A DNA stretch of 64,000 nucleotides, taken from a virus. A program made the position numbers and the translations under genes. The stretch spans positions 35,905 through 99,904 of the IMG/VR virus record IMGVR_UViG_3300050120_000121; one strand, 5' to 3'. Each line of letters opens with the position of its first letter. Position 1 is the stretch's first letter. The notes below the pieces were generated by a model. It did not search any database and was not told the DNA's origin. It was given only the letters and a program-made list of their open reading frames with translations. Positions 9,033 to 19,118 of this stretch are shown here, piece after piece.

Positions 9033-9475
9033 GAGAGGGTCTCTGGCTTCTGCTGGACGACCCGCAATTAGCGAATCGAAGTTGTGCAATCTGCCTGAAA
9101 TACAAGTTTGACGAAAAGACGGGATTGCTTCAGTTTGGAACAGATCAGAATCCGGAAGAACGTCTCATCGGATGCGGAGACATCTTCCTTGCACCATGCA
9201 GAGACATGAGTTTAGATATTCGCGGTCGTAGAAACAGGACTTGCCGAAAAGGAAGTCCTGAGCATCCGAGAACTCTGTCGGAAGCGAATCAGAGATGTTA
9301 TGAACACTACCGCGAATGTAGGGCCGTAGGGCGATTTCCAGATGATCCGATCGTGAGACGAAATGCAGCAATTATTCGAGAAATTGAGGACGAAATTGCT
9401 TCTAAGCGGGAACGCAAGTTTTGCGAGAAGGTAGACGAATTGGTTCAGGTCGCAGAATTCGCCTTGTTGAAATGA
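9029..9475 (+). CDS. Tail assembly chaperone extension (gpT part of the gpGT frameshift fusion)
   Basis: This frame is read only after the -1 slip at 9023-9029, making a fusion of about 287 residues. The extension carries two Cys pairs (CAICLKYKF and later CGDIFLAPC) that could form a zinc knuckle, and a helical charged C-terminus (REIEDEIASKRERKF). The lambda gpG/gpGT pair is the known precedent: the T part recruits the tail tube to the tape measure. The stop lies just before the tape measure start. Confidence 0.8.
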   Translation: MREGLWLLLDDPQLANRSCAICLKYKFDEKTGLLQFGTDQNPEERLIGCGDIFLAPCRDMSLDIRGRRNRTCRKGSPEHPRTLSEANQRCYEHYRECRAVGRFPDDPIVRRNAAIIREIEDEIASKRERKFCEKVDELVQVAEFALLK

Positions 9476-9482
9476 GTTGCCG

Positions 9483-11465
9483 ATGTCATCCCAAACAATT
9501 CGCGATGTTCTAATCCGCGTGGCCATTGAGCAGGGCAACGTCACGCTGAACGTCGACACTGACGAAGCGATGAAAAAAGTCGAAGCGTTGCATTCGGCGA
9601 TCACATCGGTCAAAGGTGTCAGCGGTTCAGGATCGTCCCCATTGTCGGGCAATCTTGGCGACATTTTCGGCATTGATCTGCAATCGTCAGGATCTGGGCT
9701 GTCGTCACAGGAAACCGATTGGCTAGCGAAGATCGCACAACAGCCGAACAATCCGAAGCGATCGGGCGGTGGATCTTCGAAACCTCCCAAGAATGAATGG
9801 TTGGAAGCGGCTGAAAAAGCCGAACAGGAACGTGATGCGTCCCACAAGAAATTCTTGTCACAACAGGTCGCCGACGAAAAAGCCGCACAAGACGAATATG
9901 ACAAGATCGCTCGCGAAGGATTGGCGTCGTATTCCAAGATCATGGAAGAGCGACGAAAAGCCGCCGAACAAGAAAAGGCGATGCGTCGTGAGCAGATTGA
10001 AGGCACGAAGCAAGTCGCACAAGGATTCCTCTATCTGGCAGCAGCAAGCCAGGCGAATTCCGAGCAAATGGTTCGCGGAATTGTGCAGATTCAAGGGGCG
10101 ATGAAAACGCTGGAAGGCGGATTCGCGGCGGGCGGTCCCGTTGGTGTCGCAATCACAGCGATGATCGGCGGAATTCTGGCGTATGACACGATTATCGAGC
10201 ATTCGAAATCGTTGAACAAATCGTACTGGGAAGAGATGGCGGCGGATTCCAAACGGGCCGCAAACTTTGTTTCTCAGTCGGCGGTCTTGGGCGGTCAACA
10301 GGCTCAAGAGAGAGTTGCGAATCGAATTGATACTTCAAGTACAGAACATATTGCTGGTCAATCTGTTTGGCAGAGAGCAGTTGAGAAAACAATTCGCGGC
10401 GTCGAAGCCAATCCGGATGAGTATTCTCCTGGAATGATGGGGTTTATTCGTCGAAGAGAAACGAGAAGGCGAGAATCAGACGACAAAACACAAAACCTGA
10501 GGGGACGAGAAGAATTCCTTGGCGAAGGCATTGGAGGTCTCGACGAAGCTCGCGATGCACTCGAAGAGAGACGGGCAACCGCCCAGCAAGCTCACGACAG
10601 TGCGATTGATAATCAAGAAACGGCGGAGAAACATGCTCGCGAGAATGCCGGATTCACTTGGATGGAGAGACTGAAGGAAAGTGCGATCTATCAAACTGTT
10701 ACGGGGGGCGGAGAAGTCTACGAAGGCGGTGAAGCTCCCAACAAAGGATCGCAAGATACTGCGGCTGAACAGGCTCGACTTGCCACGATAGAAGCGATTA
10801 AAAACGCCAAGGAAAAAATCGCCAGTATTAATGCCGAAGACAATTCCATCATTCAGCAGAAAGCACGTCTGGAACAGGAGTTGATCGCAACTCAAACCGA
10901 GCGATTGAATGTCACAAAGGAACAGAAGCAAGCCGCCTATGAGGAAATGAAAAGCACTCGTGATGCCGCACGAGCAGACGCAATCAATTTCGGTTCCCAA
11001 GACTTCGGTCAGCAAAACAAAGGATTGAGACTCCAAGCCAAACACGAACTGATCGAAAAGCAGAAGGAAGAAAACATTGCGGCCGGTCGTGACGAGTGGG
11101 AGGGGGTCGCGGAATATACGCAGGATGAATTGCGATTCGGATTGAGCAGTGGCGGAATCGAAGGCAAATCGGCTCGTGCTCAAGCGGCCCGTCAAGCGAA
11201 AACAAAAGGTCGGAAGTTCGAAAGCGATGAAGTTGCCGAAGCCGCAAAAACCGAACACGACAGGCTCGATGTTCCGTTAGAGGCGGAAATCAAGAAAACG
11301 GAAGCGTCTATCAAAGATGGTTCCGAATCATTGAAAAACACGGCGAAAAGTGCGGCCAGTATGACGGTATCCGTTCAAGAAATGATAAAAGACACGAAAG
11401 AGATGGAGAATAAAATCAAGGAACTGGAACAACTCTTCAAGTCTCGCCAACAGTTGCGGTGGTAA
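9483..11465 (+). CDS. Tape measure protein
   Basis: A 660-residue, strongly helical and Gln/Glu/Lys/Ala-rich protein with long coiled-coil segments. One Gly/Ala-rich hydrophobic stretch (AAGGPVGVAITAMIGGILAY, near residues 215-240) is typical of tape measures. It follows the chaperone frameshift pair as expected. At about 1.5 angstrom per residue the tail would be near 100 nm. ATG 9483 is taken as start; a TTG at 9477 is possible. Confidence 0.82.
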   Translation: MSSQTIRDVLIRVAIEQGNVTLNVDTDEAMKKVEALHSAITSVKGVSGSGSSPLSGNLGDIFGIDLQSSGSGLSSQETDWLAKIAQQPNNPKRSGGGSSKPPKNEWLEAAEKAEQERDASHKKFLSQQVADEKAAQDEYDKIAREGLASYSKIMEERRKAAEQEKAMRREQIEGTKQVAQGFLYLAAASQANSEQMVRGIVQIQGAMKTLEGGFAAGGPVGVAITAMIGGILAYDTIIEHSKSLNKSYWEEMAADSKRAANFVSQSAVLGGQQAQERVANRIDTSSTEHIAGQSVWQRAVEKTIRGVEANPDEYSPGMMGFIRRRETRRRESDDKTQNLRGREEFLGEGIGGLDEARDALEERRATAQQAHDSAIDNQETAEKHARENAGFTWMERLKESAIYQTVTGGGEVYEGGEAPNKGSQDTAAEQARLATIEAIKNAKEKIASINAEDNSIIQQKARLEQELIATQTERLNVTKEQKQAAYEEMKSTRDAARADAINFGSQDFGQQNKGLRLQAKHELIEKQKEENIAAGRDEWEGVAEYTQDELRFGLSSGGIEGKSARAQAARQAKTKGRKFESDEVAEAAKTEHDRLDVPLEAEIKKTEASIKDGSESLKNTAKSAASMTVSVQEMIKDTKEMENKIKELEQLFKSRQQLRW

Positions 11466-11468
11466 TCC

Positions 11469-12200
11469 ATGCAGTTTCAATACGGGACATATTTTCATAC
11501 GCCGAATTCGGTGTTTTTCAAGGGAATTCAACGCGAATTCGTCCGGGGGAAAACGCAGCGAATCCATCTGGCACGCACACATTGGAATCTAGAAGGGAAA
11601 CTGCTCGGAACGTCGATGACCGACATCATGAATCAACTGGAGAATTTGCAGGCGGCATATGCAGTTGATGGCGAAGATGCGGTCATGCTGGACAACTTCG
11701 GGGCTCCCACTAATTTCATCGTCGATACGAATCAAACGGTAGGCGGTGTTCGAGTCACAAATCCAGTCAGCCACGAGGTTTTAAGCGGTGCTCATGGCGT
11801 AACCTATCTGCGATATTCGGTCGGATTGACATGGGATATCCTTTGGTCTGCGAATACGGATGTTTTGGAGTTTTCGGAAACGCTGGCATTCACGGACAAT
11901 CAAGGCTTGCCATTGCAGATCGAGCGAATCCCGGCAAACGGACTGCCGATCATCCAGAACATCACGCAATCGAGTTTCTTCTATGCCACGCAATCCGGCA
12001 GTATGAAACAGTCGGGACCGAATCCGAATCCGCCGGGTCCAACATTTCCCGGATTGTTTCGGGGAACGCCCGATTCGCATTATGTCTCGCCAACGGCGAT
12101 TCAGGCGATACGCGGAGTTCCGTACGAATACGGTATCAACTGGAAATACGAATTCATTTCAATCAGTCCGTTCATAGGCGGCAGCCCCAATTTTAGATAG
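11469..12200 (+). CDS. Distal tail / minor tail protein
   Basis: A 243-residue, aromatic and strand-rich protein directly after the tape measure, where the distal tail protein normally lies. A Pro/Gly-rich loop (PNPNPPGPTFPG) lies near the C-terminus. It starts four bases after the tape measure stop. The role is assigned by position; no specific motif is recognised. Confidence 0.55.
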   Translation: MQFQYGTYFHTPNSVFFKGIQREFVRGKTQRIHLARTHWNLEGKLLGTSMTDIMNQLENLQAAYAVDGEDAVMLDNFGAPTNFIVDTNQTVGGVRVTNPVSHEVLSGAHGVTYLRYSVGLTWDILWSANTDVLEFSETLAFTDNQGLPLQIERIPANGLPIIQNITQSSFFYATQSGSMKQSGPNPNPPGPTFPGLFRGTPDSHYVSPTAIQAIRGVPYEYGINWKYEFISISPFIGGSPNFR

Positions 12201-12208
12201 GACGCATC

Positions 12209-13462
12209 TTGAGTACTAAGCGATGGTTGGGAAACGCCGCAAGCGTCAAGGATCTATGGACAATCGCATTGTCCGGCACAGTAACTTCGCAGACGTTTTC
12301 ATTCGTCATGAATGGGAAGACAATCGCATATACGACGACGACTGAAACGATTGCACAGGCTCTGGCAGCTTTTGTGACATTGTGGAATCAGTCAAGCAAT
12401 CCCCCTGAATTTGCCGAGTTGACGGCCGTTGGATTGCCGGTTGGTGGACCATTCACGTCCATGACAATTACGCAAGATGTGTCCGGCAGACCGTCTGCGA
12501 TGACCGTTGCGACGAGCGGGGGAGCGACGTTCACGGTGACGAATACCGCTCCGGCTACGGGGCCAAATTTCTTCGACAACGCTCAGAATTGGTCTGGTGG
12601 CGTGGCACCGGCGAATTCGGACGTTTTGGTGTTCGATAACGGGGCGGTTCCATTGAAGTACAATCTGTCGACATCACTGACAGGCATCACTCTGCAAGTG
12701 AATCCCGGTTACGGTGGTCAAATCGGATTGCCGCTCATCAATGCCGATGCGACGACGACGTACAACGAATATCGAGCCACAAGCCTGACAACGGTTGGTG
12801 GAACGGTCACAATCAACGCTCCGAATCTGACGCGATGCAATCTGGCGTTTGGAGCGAATACGGCAACAGTTCGTATTCTCGCGACCAGTCAGCAACGACC
12901 AGATCAGTACACGCCAATTGTGTTGATTACCGGAGGAGACAGTTCGAGCGAATTGGATATGACGTTCGGAGATTGCGGAACGGCCTATTATCAGGGAACA
13001 ACCGCCACGTTTACCGCCATTAAAACGGGATATGCGACAAATGCTTTGACTGATGTGAATCTGATTTGCGGTCCTGGATCGACGCTGACGACCGTGACGA
13101 AAAACGGCGGAAATCTGAACAGCCGAGCCTCTATCACAACGCTGACACAACGTCTCTCAGGTGGAAGTGTAACACTGTCTGATGCGGCGGCGGTAACGAC
13201 GTTGAATGTCCAAGCGGGGACTTGCTTTTTGAATACGACTGGAACCGTGGCAACAGTCAACTTGTATGGACAGGCAATCCTTAACGCTGATGCCGATCCG
13301 AGAGCGAAAACCATCACGAATTCGATCAACGCTTACTCATCTGGCGTGACCGTCATTGATAATCAGCAGAGCATTAACAGCGGAACATTGTCAATCGCCT
13401 TGAACGGAAACGCCAATTGCATTGTGCAACATGGCAGCGGTTCAACGCTCGTCATGACATGA
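12209..13462 (+). CDS. Beta-rich tail protein, probable fibre or spike
   Basis: A 417-residue Thr/Ser/Gly/Asn-rich protein with a TTG start. The N-terminal part looks like a small beta domain. The rest has repeating short strands of the solenoid kind (LTTVGGTVTINAPNL, ATVNLYGQAILNAD). It probably belongs to the tail tip or side fibres. No enzyme motif is visible. Confidence 0.55.
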   Translation: MSTKRWLGNAASVKDLWTIALSGTVTSQTFSFVMNGKTIAYTTTTETIAQALAAFVTLWNQSSNPPEFAELTAVGLPVGGPFTSMTITQDVSGRPSAMTVATSGGATFTVTNTAPATGPNFFDNAQNWSGGVAPANSDVLVFDNGAVPLKYNLSTSLTGITLQVNPGYGGQIGLPLINADATTTYNEYRATSLTTVGGTVTINAPNLTRCNLAFGANTATVRILATSQQRPDQYTPIVLITGGDSSSELDMTFGDCGTAYYQGTTATFTAIKTGYATNALTDVNLICGPGSTLTTVTKNGGNLNSRASITTLTQRLSGGSVTLSDAAAVTTLNVQAGTCFLNTTGTVATVNLYGQAILNADADPRAKTITNSINAYSSGVTVIDNQQSINSGTLSIALNGNANCIVQHGSGSTLVMT

Positions 13463-13499
13463 CGCAAATCGTCTTCAATCATCGCAGGGAACGCGGAAA

Positions 13500-15266
13500 A
13501 TGCCGTTGCAGGGACTCGTCACATATCCGGGGATTCAGCAATTTGAGGATTTCACGATCACGGACATCAGCGGGATTTCGCCTTCAATTGGAGTGATGAC
13601 GATATACCCTCAGTACGGATACCCTTCGCTCTATGGCGATCTGACGCTGACATACGACACGAACACGATTGTATTCCCAAATTGTGTGATTGACTCTGCT
13701 AGTTACGAACGGAATTCGGGGGGTCAGATTGTTCGCGTCCGATTCTTCGATGAGCGATGGAAGTGGGAGCGGGCGACAATCACGGGCCGATACAATATCC
13801 GAGCCCCTGACAATTTCATTTTGCCAGCACAACAGAAAACTCCACAGCAATTGGCAACACTCTGCTTTCAGGCAATGGGTGTCACGAACTTCGATGTGTC
13901 GGCATTGCCGAACGATGCTCGCCCCGAAGTCGACTGGAATCCAGCCAGACCGGCCGAAGAATTGGCAAAAATCTGCGACGATCTCGGGTGCCGAATTGTT
14001 CCTCAGCGGTCAACAGGGAAATGGTTCGTCCGCGTAGTTGGCGATGGAGCCAGTCTTCCCGATGGACTTCCGTATCAGGATGCGGGCAACGGAATTGATC
14101 CAAAAGAATTTCCGGACTACATCAAGATCACGACGGCACCGACAAAGTATCAAGTTGCATTGAAATTGGAGCCGGTTGCCAAGGACTTGGATCAATCGTG
14201 GAAAACGCTTGATGTTGTGAGTTATTCACCGAACTCAGATCCGACGCAAGCCTATGGATTCGGACAAGAACCGAAGGAAATGGCATTGTGTAGCCGGACA
14301 AGAGAATTGCAGCCGGACGGATCGCGGATTAGTCCCCAAGAATTGGCAATTCAAACCGTGTTCCGATGTTGGCGGGTTTATGATACGTCGACCGCATCAA
14401 CCCCAACGCTTCAGATTCCGGGATACACGAAGGGCAACGTCAATCGAAAGCAACTGATTCTGTCCGATGAACTCGTGCAAACATGGGTCGATTATCTAGG
14501 GGCCGAACACGCACGTCCGGCATTGATTTTCGGGTCATTCTTCGATGATTTGACAGATGGATCGGATGGCAATAAACCGCCTGGAACGCGAATTGATTAT
14601 CAAGCAACAGCCTATCGCGATTTGCAAGAGGAACGATCTTCGTTCAGTTTGTCGCTCGATCCGATTGATAATGATCGAACAATTGTGACGACCTCGCGGC
14701 AGATGGTTTTCCAGCAAACGCCGAATTCAACCGGGCAGATCTTTTTCAAGGACGCGACGTTATTTCTGGCGTGTTCTGTTCTTGTCCGAGACGCGACGAC
14801 GTGGCAACCTGTCCGCGTGTCCTACTTGAAACAAATCGGAGCAGGAACGAATCAGAACTTTGTGGCAGAATATGTGAAAGATGAGATTCAGCCGTGGAGC
14901 ATCGCTGACTACGATGTCAATGGAAACGCGGTTTCGACATCCAACAATAACGACGAAGTCAAAACACAGTGCCAGTATTATGCGGATGCCATCGCGAAAA
15001 CATTCGAAACGGTTCTCAGTTCGACAAGAACGTACATTGGATTGTTTGGAATCGACATGGACGGAGCGATTGAGCAAGTGACCTATCGCATCGGCAAGCA
15101 AGGGGCGGATACAATCGCATCACGCGGGACCGAGCACAATTTTGACATCCCTCCCTATTTGGAACGCAGGCAGCGTGAAGGACGTAAAGACGCTTTGGAA
15201 ACGCAACGATTGAAGGATGAGATTCTGCGTCGGCAAATCAAACTACGCGGAAAGTTCAATACATGA
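13500..15266 (+). CDS. Tail hub / tip attachment protein
   Basis: A 588-residue protein in the tail-hub position. Its N-terminal region (WKWERATITGRYNIR, TPQQLATLCFQAMG, EELAKICDDLGCRIV) resembles the layout of baseplate-hub domains, and its C-terminus is Arg-rich and helical (LERRQREGRKDALETQRL). It should close the tail tube and carry the receptor-binding parts. The next gene overlaps its stop (ATGA). Confidence 0.6.
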   Translation: MPLQGLVTYPGIQQFEDFTITDISGISPSIGVMTIYPQYGYPSLYGDLTLTYDTNTIVFPNCVIDSASYERNSGGQIVRVRFFDERWKWERATITGRYNIRAPDNFILPAQQKTPQQLATLCFQAMGVTNFDVSALPNDARPEVDWNPARPAEELAKICDDLGCRIVPQRSTGKWFVRVVGDGASLPDGLPYQDAGNGIDPKEFPDYIKITTAPTKYQVALKLEPVAKDLDQSWKTLDVVSYSPNSDPTQAYGFGQEPKEMALCSRTRELQPDGSRISPQELAIQTVFRCWRVYDTSTASTPTLQIPGYTKGNVNRKQLILSDELVQTWVDYLGAEHARPALIFGSFFDDLTDGSDGNKPPGTRIDYQATAYRDLQEERSSFSLSLDPIDNDRTIVTTSRQMVFQQTPNSTGQIFFKDATLFLACSVLVRDATTWQPVRVSYLKQIGAGTNQNFVAEYVKDEIQPWSIADYDVNGNAVSTSNNNDEVKTQCQYYADAIAKTFETVLSSTRTYIGLFGIDMDGAIEQVTYRIGKQGADTIASRGTEHNFDIPPYLERRQREGRKDALETQRLKDEILRRQIKLRGKFNT

Positions 15267-15928
15267 CAGCTCTCGTACCGCAGATTTCAGTATTCGTGCA
15301 AAACGATAGCGGCATGGATATTCCACCGCGATCAGTTGTAGTTGTGACGTCTGTTGAGATTTCGCCGACAGGACCGGGGCAGGAGTCTCGGGCGATTCAT
15401 CATGTGACGAAATATACAGGACAAGTCGGAAATGTATGTGTCACAGGGAATGTGACGATCGCGGCCGGGAATCAGGGTCGAGCCTACTCCGATTCGTTTT
15501 TATATGTATCAATTGATCCGTCTGTGGCAACTCCAAAAGTCATGGAGCAATGGGGTCCAGTTCCGAATAAGTGGACAATTGGACGCGGCGGAATGGGGTT
15601 TTTCTGTCAAGGATATGCGAGCACCGGAGATACAATCGTCCGAGCGATATTTCTTCGGAAGGATGGGTATTATCTCGGTAAACTGACGGGGTCGCTCAAT
15701 GCGGGAACAATGGCAACGCCGACGTCTGGAACATTCAATGTCTGGCATCCAAACCCATCCTCAAGTCCTCCTGGCCAAGGGCTGATCGTCAGCCCGAATT
15801 CCGCGTTGCTCGGATTAACGGCCTACAACTATTCCGCCAGCAATTCCGGATCGACTGGATATGACTGCATCGTGCAGATGTTGCCGACTGGACTGACATT
15901 CGTCTCTGTGGGATGCGCTGTATCATGA
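15263..15928 (+). CDS. Tail-tip protein of unknown function
   Basis: A 221-residue beta-rich protein coupled by an ATGA overlap to both neighbours. It has a Gly/Ser/Pro-rich middle and no recognised domain. The neighbours suggest a part of the adsorption apparatus. Confidence 0.55.
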   Translation: MTALVPQISVFVQNDSGMDIPPRSVVVVTSVEISPTGPGQESRAIHHVTKYTGQVGNVCVTGNVTIAAGNQGRAYSDSFLYVSIDPSVATPKVMEQWGPVPNKWTIGRGGMGFFCQGYASTGDTIVRAIFLRKDGYYLGKLTGSLNAGTMATPTSGTFNVWHPNPSSSPPGQGLIVSPNSALLGLTAYNYSASNSGSTGYDCIVQMLPTGLTFVSVGCAVS

Positions 15929-17517
15929 TGGCAAGGACAAAAGCTTCATGCTGCCCAACTGGCTATACAACTCGATCGTACGACACGTCTGGAAACAAGA
16001 TTTGGAGCGCGAACTATTTCGGTGGTTCTTCGGCCGGCGCAGTAACCTGTCAAGCCGTAGATGCATCACGAGTCTATGTCGGAGGCTCCAGAATAACCGC
16101 CAGTGGCACTTCATGGTCGGTCGTCTGCTTCGATATTGTGACTGGGCAATTTCTTTGGAGCCATGATCTCCTGAACGATCTCACTCCAACCGATCCGTCG
16201 CTCGGAATCCCGATTCAGATGCAGATCGACACATCAGGAAATCTTTCTTGCATGCTGTGGCCTGGAGCCTACAACTCGACAACCGCACAAAAACAGAACT
16301 TCGTTGTTCTCGACACGACGGGGGCCACGGTAGCGACCTATCAGTACACTCAACCAACCATCTCCGGGAAACCGATCTATTCCGTGGATTTCACGATCAA
16401 TGGACTCGGCGACTATCATATTGCTGGATCAGCTATCGGACTGACGGATTCCAACGGATTCGTAAACGATTTTCACATGCTGGACTGGGCCAGCGGGTTT
16501 GGCTCATCGCCGACAGACCATCACATCACAGACCTGTCAGGGAGCAACGCGACGGCATCCGGAATCATTGCCGCCTGCATGTTTCGACAAAGTTCACACG
16601 ACTATATCAGCGGGAAGCCACGCCTGGTGCCAGGATCATTCACCAATGGGTCCGCATCTCCACTCTTGTGGTCCGCTCCGTCAATGTGGGGTGGACCATC
16701 CGGTAATGCAATCGCGACATCATTTTCCAGTTTCTCGCAAAACATTTTTCAGCGAACACTGACCTTGCCAGGCACGGCGATAACCGCGACAGGAACGACA
16801 CAGGGAACGGCCGCAGCACTGACTGCGAATACCGCATACAACATCACGCGATCAACCGGAAATCTTGGTGTCATCCTGCCGTCCGCAAGTGCCGGAGACC
16901 GTGTGTGTACAGCGGTCATGAGTCCGAATTCGTTCGGCACACCAGCGCAGAGAAACATTTACCCGCCGTCTGGCGGCTACCTGATCGCCTCGAACTTCAC
17001 GCAGTTGGCTGTGAATACGCCGATCACATACAACGATGGAGACTATTTCGTCTGCATTGGCGGTCTCAACTGGATCCAAATGTTCGATGACGGCGGCATC
17101 ATATCGGATCGGATTTCCGTGGACACGTCGGGTAACGTGTTTTCGATCACGCTGACTGACGGAGTCATCGGGAAGTACATTCCGTCTGGCGCGCTCATGT
17201 GGCGAAAGGGCAAGTTCGCTGCCAACACGATTCAGGATGCTTCAGGCAATACGTATTCCATCGGCAAGCGCTCAGGGCCAACAGGTGCATCTGTGTGCGC
17301 TCGCGATTCCAACGGAGCGTGGCTATGGGGTCATTGGAACATGGGGTCGTGGCTTCTCCACGGAAGCGGTTCGACTGCCGATATGCCACGATCCTGTGTC
17401 GCAATCGAGCCAAGCGGATCAAACATTATCATCAGCGGTTGCGCCGATGAAACCGGATCAGGTGGCCCATGCAATTCGGTAAACGACCTGAACTTCGTGT
17501 CCGATCCGTGGCCGTGA
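15925..17517 (+). CDS. Beta-propeller-like tail protein, candidate receptor-binding protein
   Basis: A 530-residue protein with repeated blade-like phrases (TSGNKIWSANYFGG, ASRVYVGGSR, TGQFLWSHDL, DTSGNVFSITL, DSNGAWLWGHWN), as in PQQ/quinoprotein-type propellers. I take ATG 15925, which overlaps the previous stop as ATGA. It is the last gene of the rightward late block, where receptor-binding proteins are common. Ligand unknown. Signal peptide and PQQ ligands are not evident. Confidence 0.6.
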   Translation: MMARTKASCCPTGYTTRSYDTSGNKIWSANYFGGSSAGAVTCQAVDASRVYVGGSRITASGTSWSVVCFDIVTGQFLWSHDLLNDLTPTDPSLGIPIQMQIDTSGNLSCMLWPGAYNSTTAQKQNFVVLDTTGATVATYQYTQPTISGKPIYSVDFTINGLGDYHIAGSAIGLTDSNGFVNDFHMLDWASGFGSSPTDHHITDLSGSNATASGIIAACMFRQSSHDYISGKPRLVPGSFTNGSASPLLWSAPSMWGGPSGNAIATSFSSFSQNIFQRTLTLPGTAITATGTTQGTAAALTANTAYNITRSTGNLGVILPSASAGDRVCTAVMSPNSFGTPAQRNIYPPSGGYLIASNFTQLAVNTPITYNDGDYFVCIGGLNWIQMFDDGGIISDRISVDTSGNVFSITLTDGVIGKYIPSGALMWRKGKFAANTIQDASGNTYSIGKRSGPTGASVCARDSNGAWLWGHWNMGSWLLHGSGSTADMPRSCVAIEPSGSNIIISGCADETGSGGPCNSVNDLNFVSDPWP

Positions 17518-17531
17518 GATCGTCGAAAAAA

Positions 17532-18815
17532 TCACTTACCGGCGACCTCTCCTGTCTCGGCGTACTTGAATGGATCTTGGTACGTCACGCCGCCCCTGAT
17601 CGAGTCAGGGTTCACCGAATGCGTCGAGACGGCACCGGTTCGCGTAAATAGCGCGAGGATGGCCTTGTCCCCGCGTTCGTATCCATTCGCAGACGGATCG
17701 CTCCAAACTCCGTATTCGGGACATGACGACGTAGGGTAACTCGACGGATTCGACCAATACTGCCGATCGCGATCCGCGTCTTTCTGATCTGCAATGTAAA
17801 ACTCGATCAATCCCTTCTGCGCCGCTGGTCCCATGATGGCGCCTGATGGCGAAAACAGAATGTCCATCTGCGTGGAGTAATCAAATCCGCTCGGGTCTGT
17901 TGAGAGTGGCGAAAAGATTTTCCACGATGACGGCAGTTTTGATCCGCGATTGCTAGCGAGCGTCGCTGCATTGACCTGTTCGATTGTGTTGACGTAGGAG
18001 GCTGTTCCGGGGCTTCCGATGACTCCCGACGAACGGTCCAAATGAATGACAGAACCCTTTGGGAGTTGAATCATATCGGAACCCGGCAAAACACTGTTCG
18101 GCAGAATGAGTTGATATGTCATCGGTCCGCCGTTCATGAATGCGTTGATTTCTTGCGGATTGTTGTTCGTGGGCGGATTTGGATAGGCTGTCGTCAGTCG
18201 CAATCGCGGAGGATACGTTGGAGTCACGCCAGCAGCGGTTGCATTGGCCAGAAGATCAACAGTCACCGTATACCACAGTCCTGTCGGATCGTTCGGAATC
18301 TTGATCTTTGCTCCGTTGGTCAACAATCCTTCATTCATGAGGTCGACCCATGCGGTAGGGATTGCATCAGGATTCGCAGGATCACCGTCAAAACCTCGCA
18401 CGATCCATGCCAGTGGATTTGCCACTCCACCGACCCATTCATCAGATATCCCATTGTTGTCAACATCAATCCGCTCCAGCCGAATCTGACCTTGTGTCCA
18501 TGCCGGCGTCTGCTGAATATAAATCATGCTTGACACAGTTCGGCTTGTCTGACCGACAGTTGACGAATCCAGCAAGAATCGCAAACCTCGCGGGGCTCTG
18601 GCGTAAATCGCGCGATCACGCGCACCAGCAAGAGCCGACTGAAGCTGACGAGCCGCCCCGCGAACCTTGTCGTTATTGACCGACAGCTTCACGGCCGACA
18701 TCGTGAGTGTCGCCAGGATGAGCATAATAACGACGACGATCAGCAGTTCGACCAGAGTGAATCCAACACGAGTTTTCCGCACGATTTGTCTCCTCGAAAG
18801 TGAATGTTTGAACAC
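17532..18815 (-). CDS. Pseudopilin-like protein with prepilin cleavage/methylation signal
   Basis: The N-terminus is a textbook class III prepilin signal: a basic leader, then VGFTLVELLIVVVIML with Gly-Phe at the cleavage point and Glu at mature position 5, followed by a long hydrophobic helix. The next part (AARQLQSALAGARDRAIYARAPRGLRF) matches GspH/FimT-type minor pseudopilins. At 427 residues it is much longer than GspH. It is the last gene of the minus-strand operon. Such genes are bacterial, so this looks like acquired host cargo. Export through a host type II or type IV pilus system is inferred. Confidence 0.82.
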   Translation of the reverse strand: MFKHSLSRRQIVRKTRVGFTLVELLIVVVIMLILATLTMSAVKLSVNNDKVRGAARQLQSALAGARDRAIYARAPRGLRFLLDSSTVGQTSRTVSSMIYIQQTPAWTQGQIRLERIDVDNNGISDEWVGGVANPLAWIVRGFDGDPANPDAIPTAWVDLMNEGLLTNGAKIKIPNDPTGLWYTVTVDLLANATAAGVTPTYPPRLRLTTAYPNPPTNNNPQEINAFMNGGPMTYQLILPNSVLPGSDMIQLPKGSVIHLDRSSGVIGSPGTASYVNTIEQVNAATLASNRGSKLPSSWKIFSPLSTDPSGFDYSTQMDILFSPSGAIMGPAAQKGLIEFYIADQKDADRDRQYWSNPSSYPTSSCPEYGVWSDPSANGYERGDKAILALFTRTGAVSTHSVNPDSIRGGVTYQDPFKYAETGEVAGK

Positions 18816-18869
18816 GAAACATTCTACACAACGGAAAACAGCGGCAACCGGATCAAATTTGCTCCAAAA

Positions 18870-19118
18870 TCACGTCAGATCGACGTTGTACGCTTCGGAC
18901 ATCAGTTTGACTGACTCGGCAGTCCAGTCGTCATTCGCGTCAATTTGCAGATCGACAGGCTGAACTTTGCATCGTTTCGAATAGCGAGCCTTGCGGACAA
19001 ACGGAATCCAGCTTCGAGCGGCGTTCAACTGTCGCCAAACTCGACCAACGCGAATCCATTGACCGTTCTCAAATGAGAGGATCAGGTAGACGGTGATTGT
19101 GCGAATCACTGGTAACAT
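18870..19118 (-). CDS. Small hypothetical protein
   Basis: 82 residues, overlapping the upstream gene by 13 bases. The N-terminus is hydrophobic (IRTITVYLILSF), a basic middle follows, and the C-terminus is acidic and helical. It belongs to the chain of tiny coupled genes. No family is recognised. Confidence 0.5.
   Translation of the reverse strand: MLPVIRTITVYLILSFENGQWIRVGRVWRQLNAARSWIPFVRKARYSKRCKVQPVDLQIDANDDWTAESVKLMSEAYNVDLT

Noticed and set aside
9125-9475. Separate TTG-started gene for the second chaperone frame
   Set aside because: No ribosome-binding site, and the slippery site with upstream open frame explains it better.
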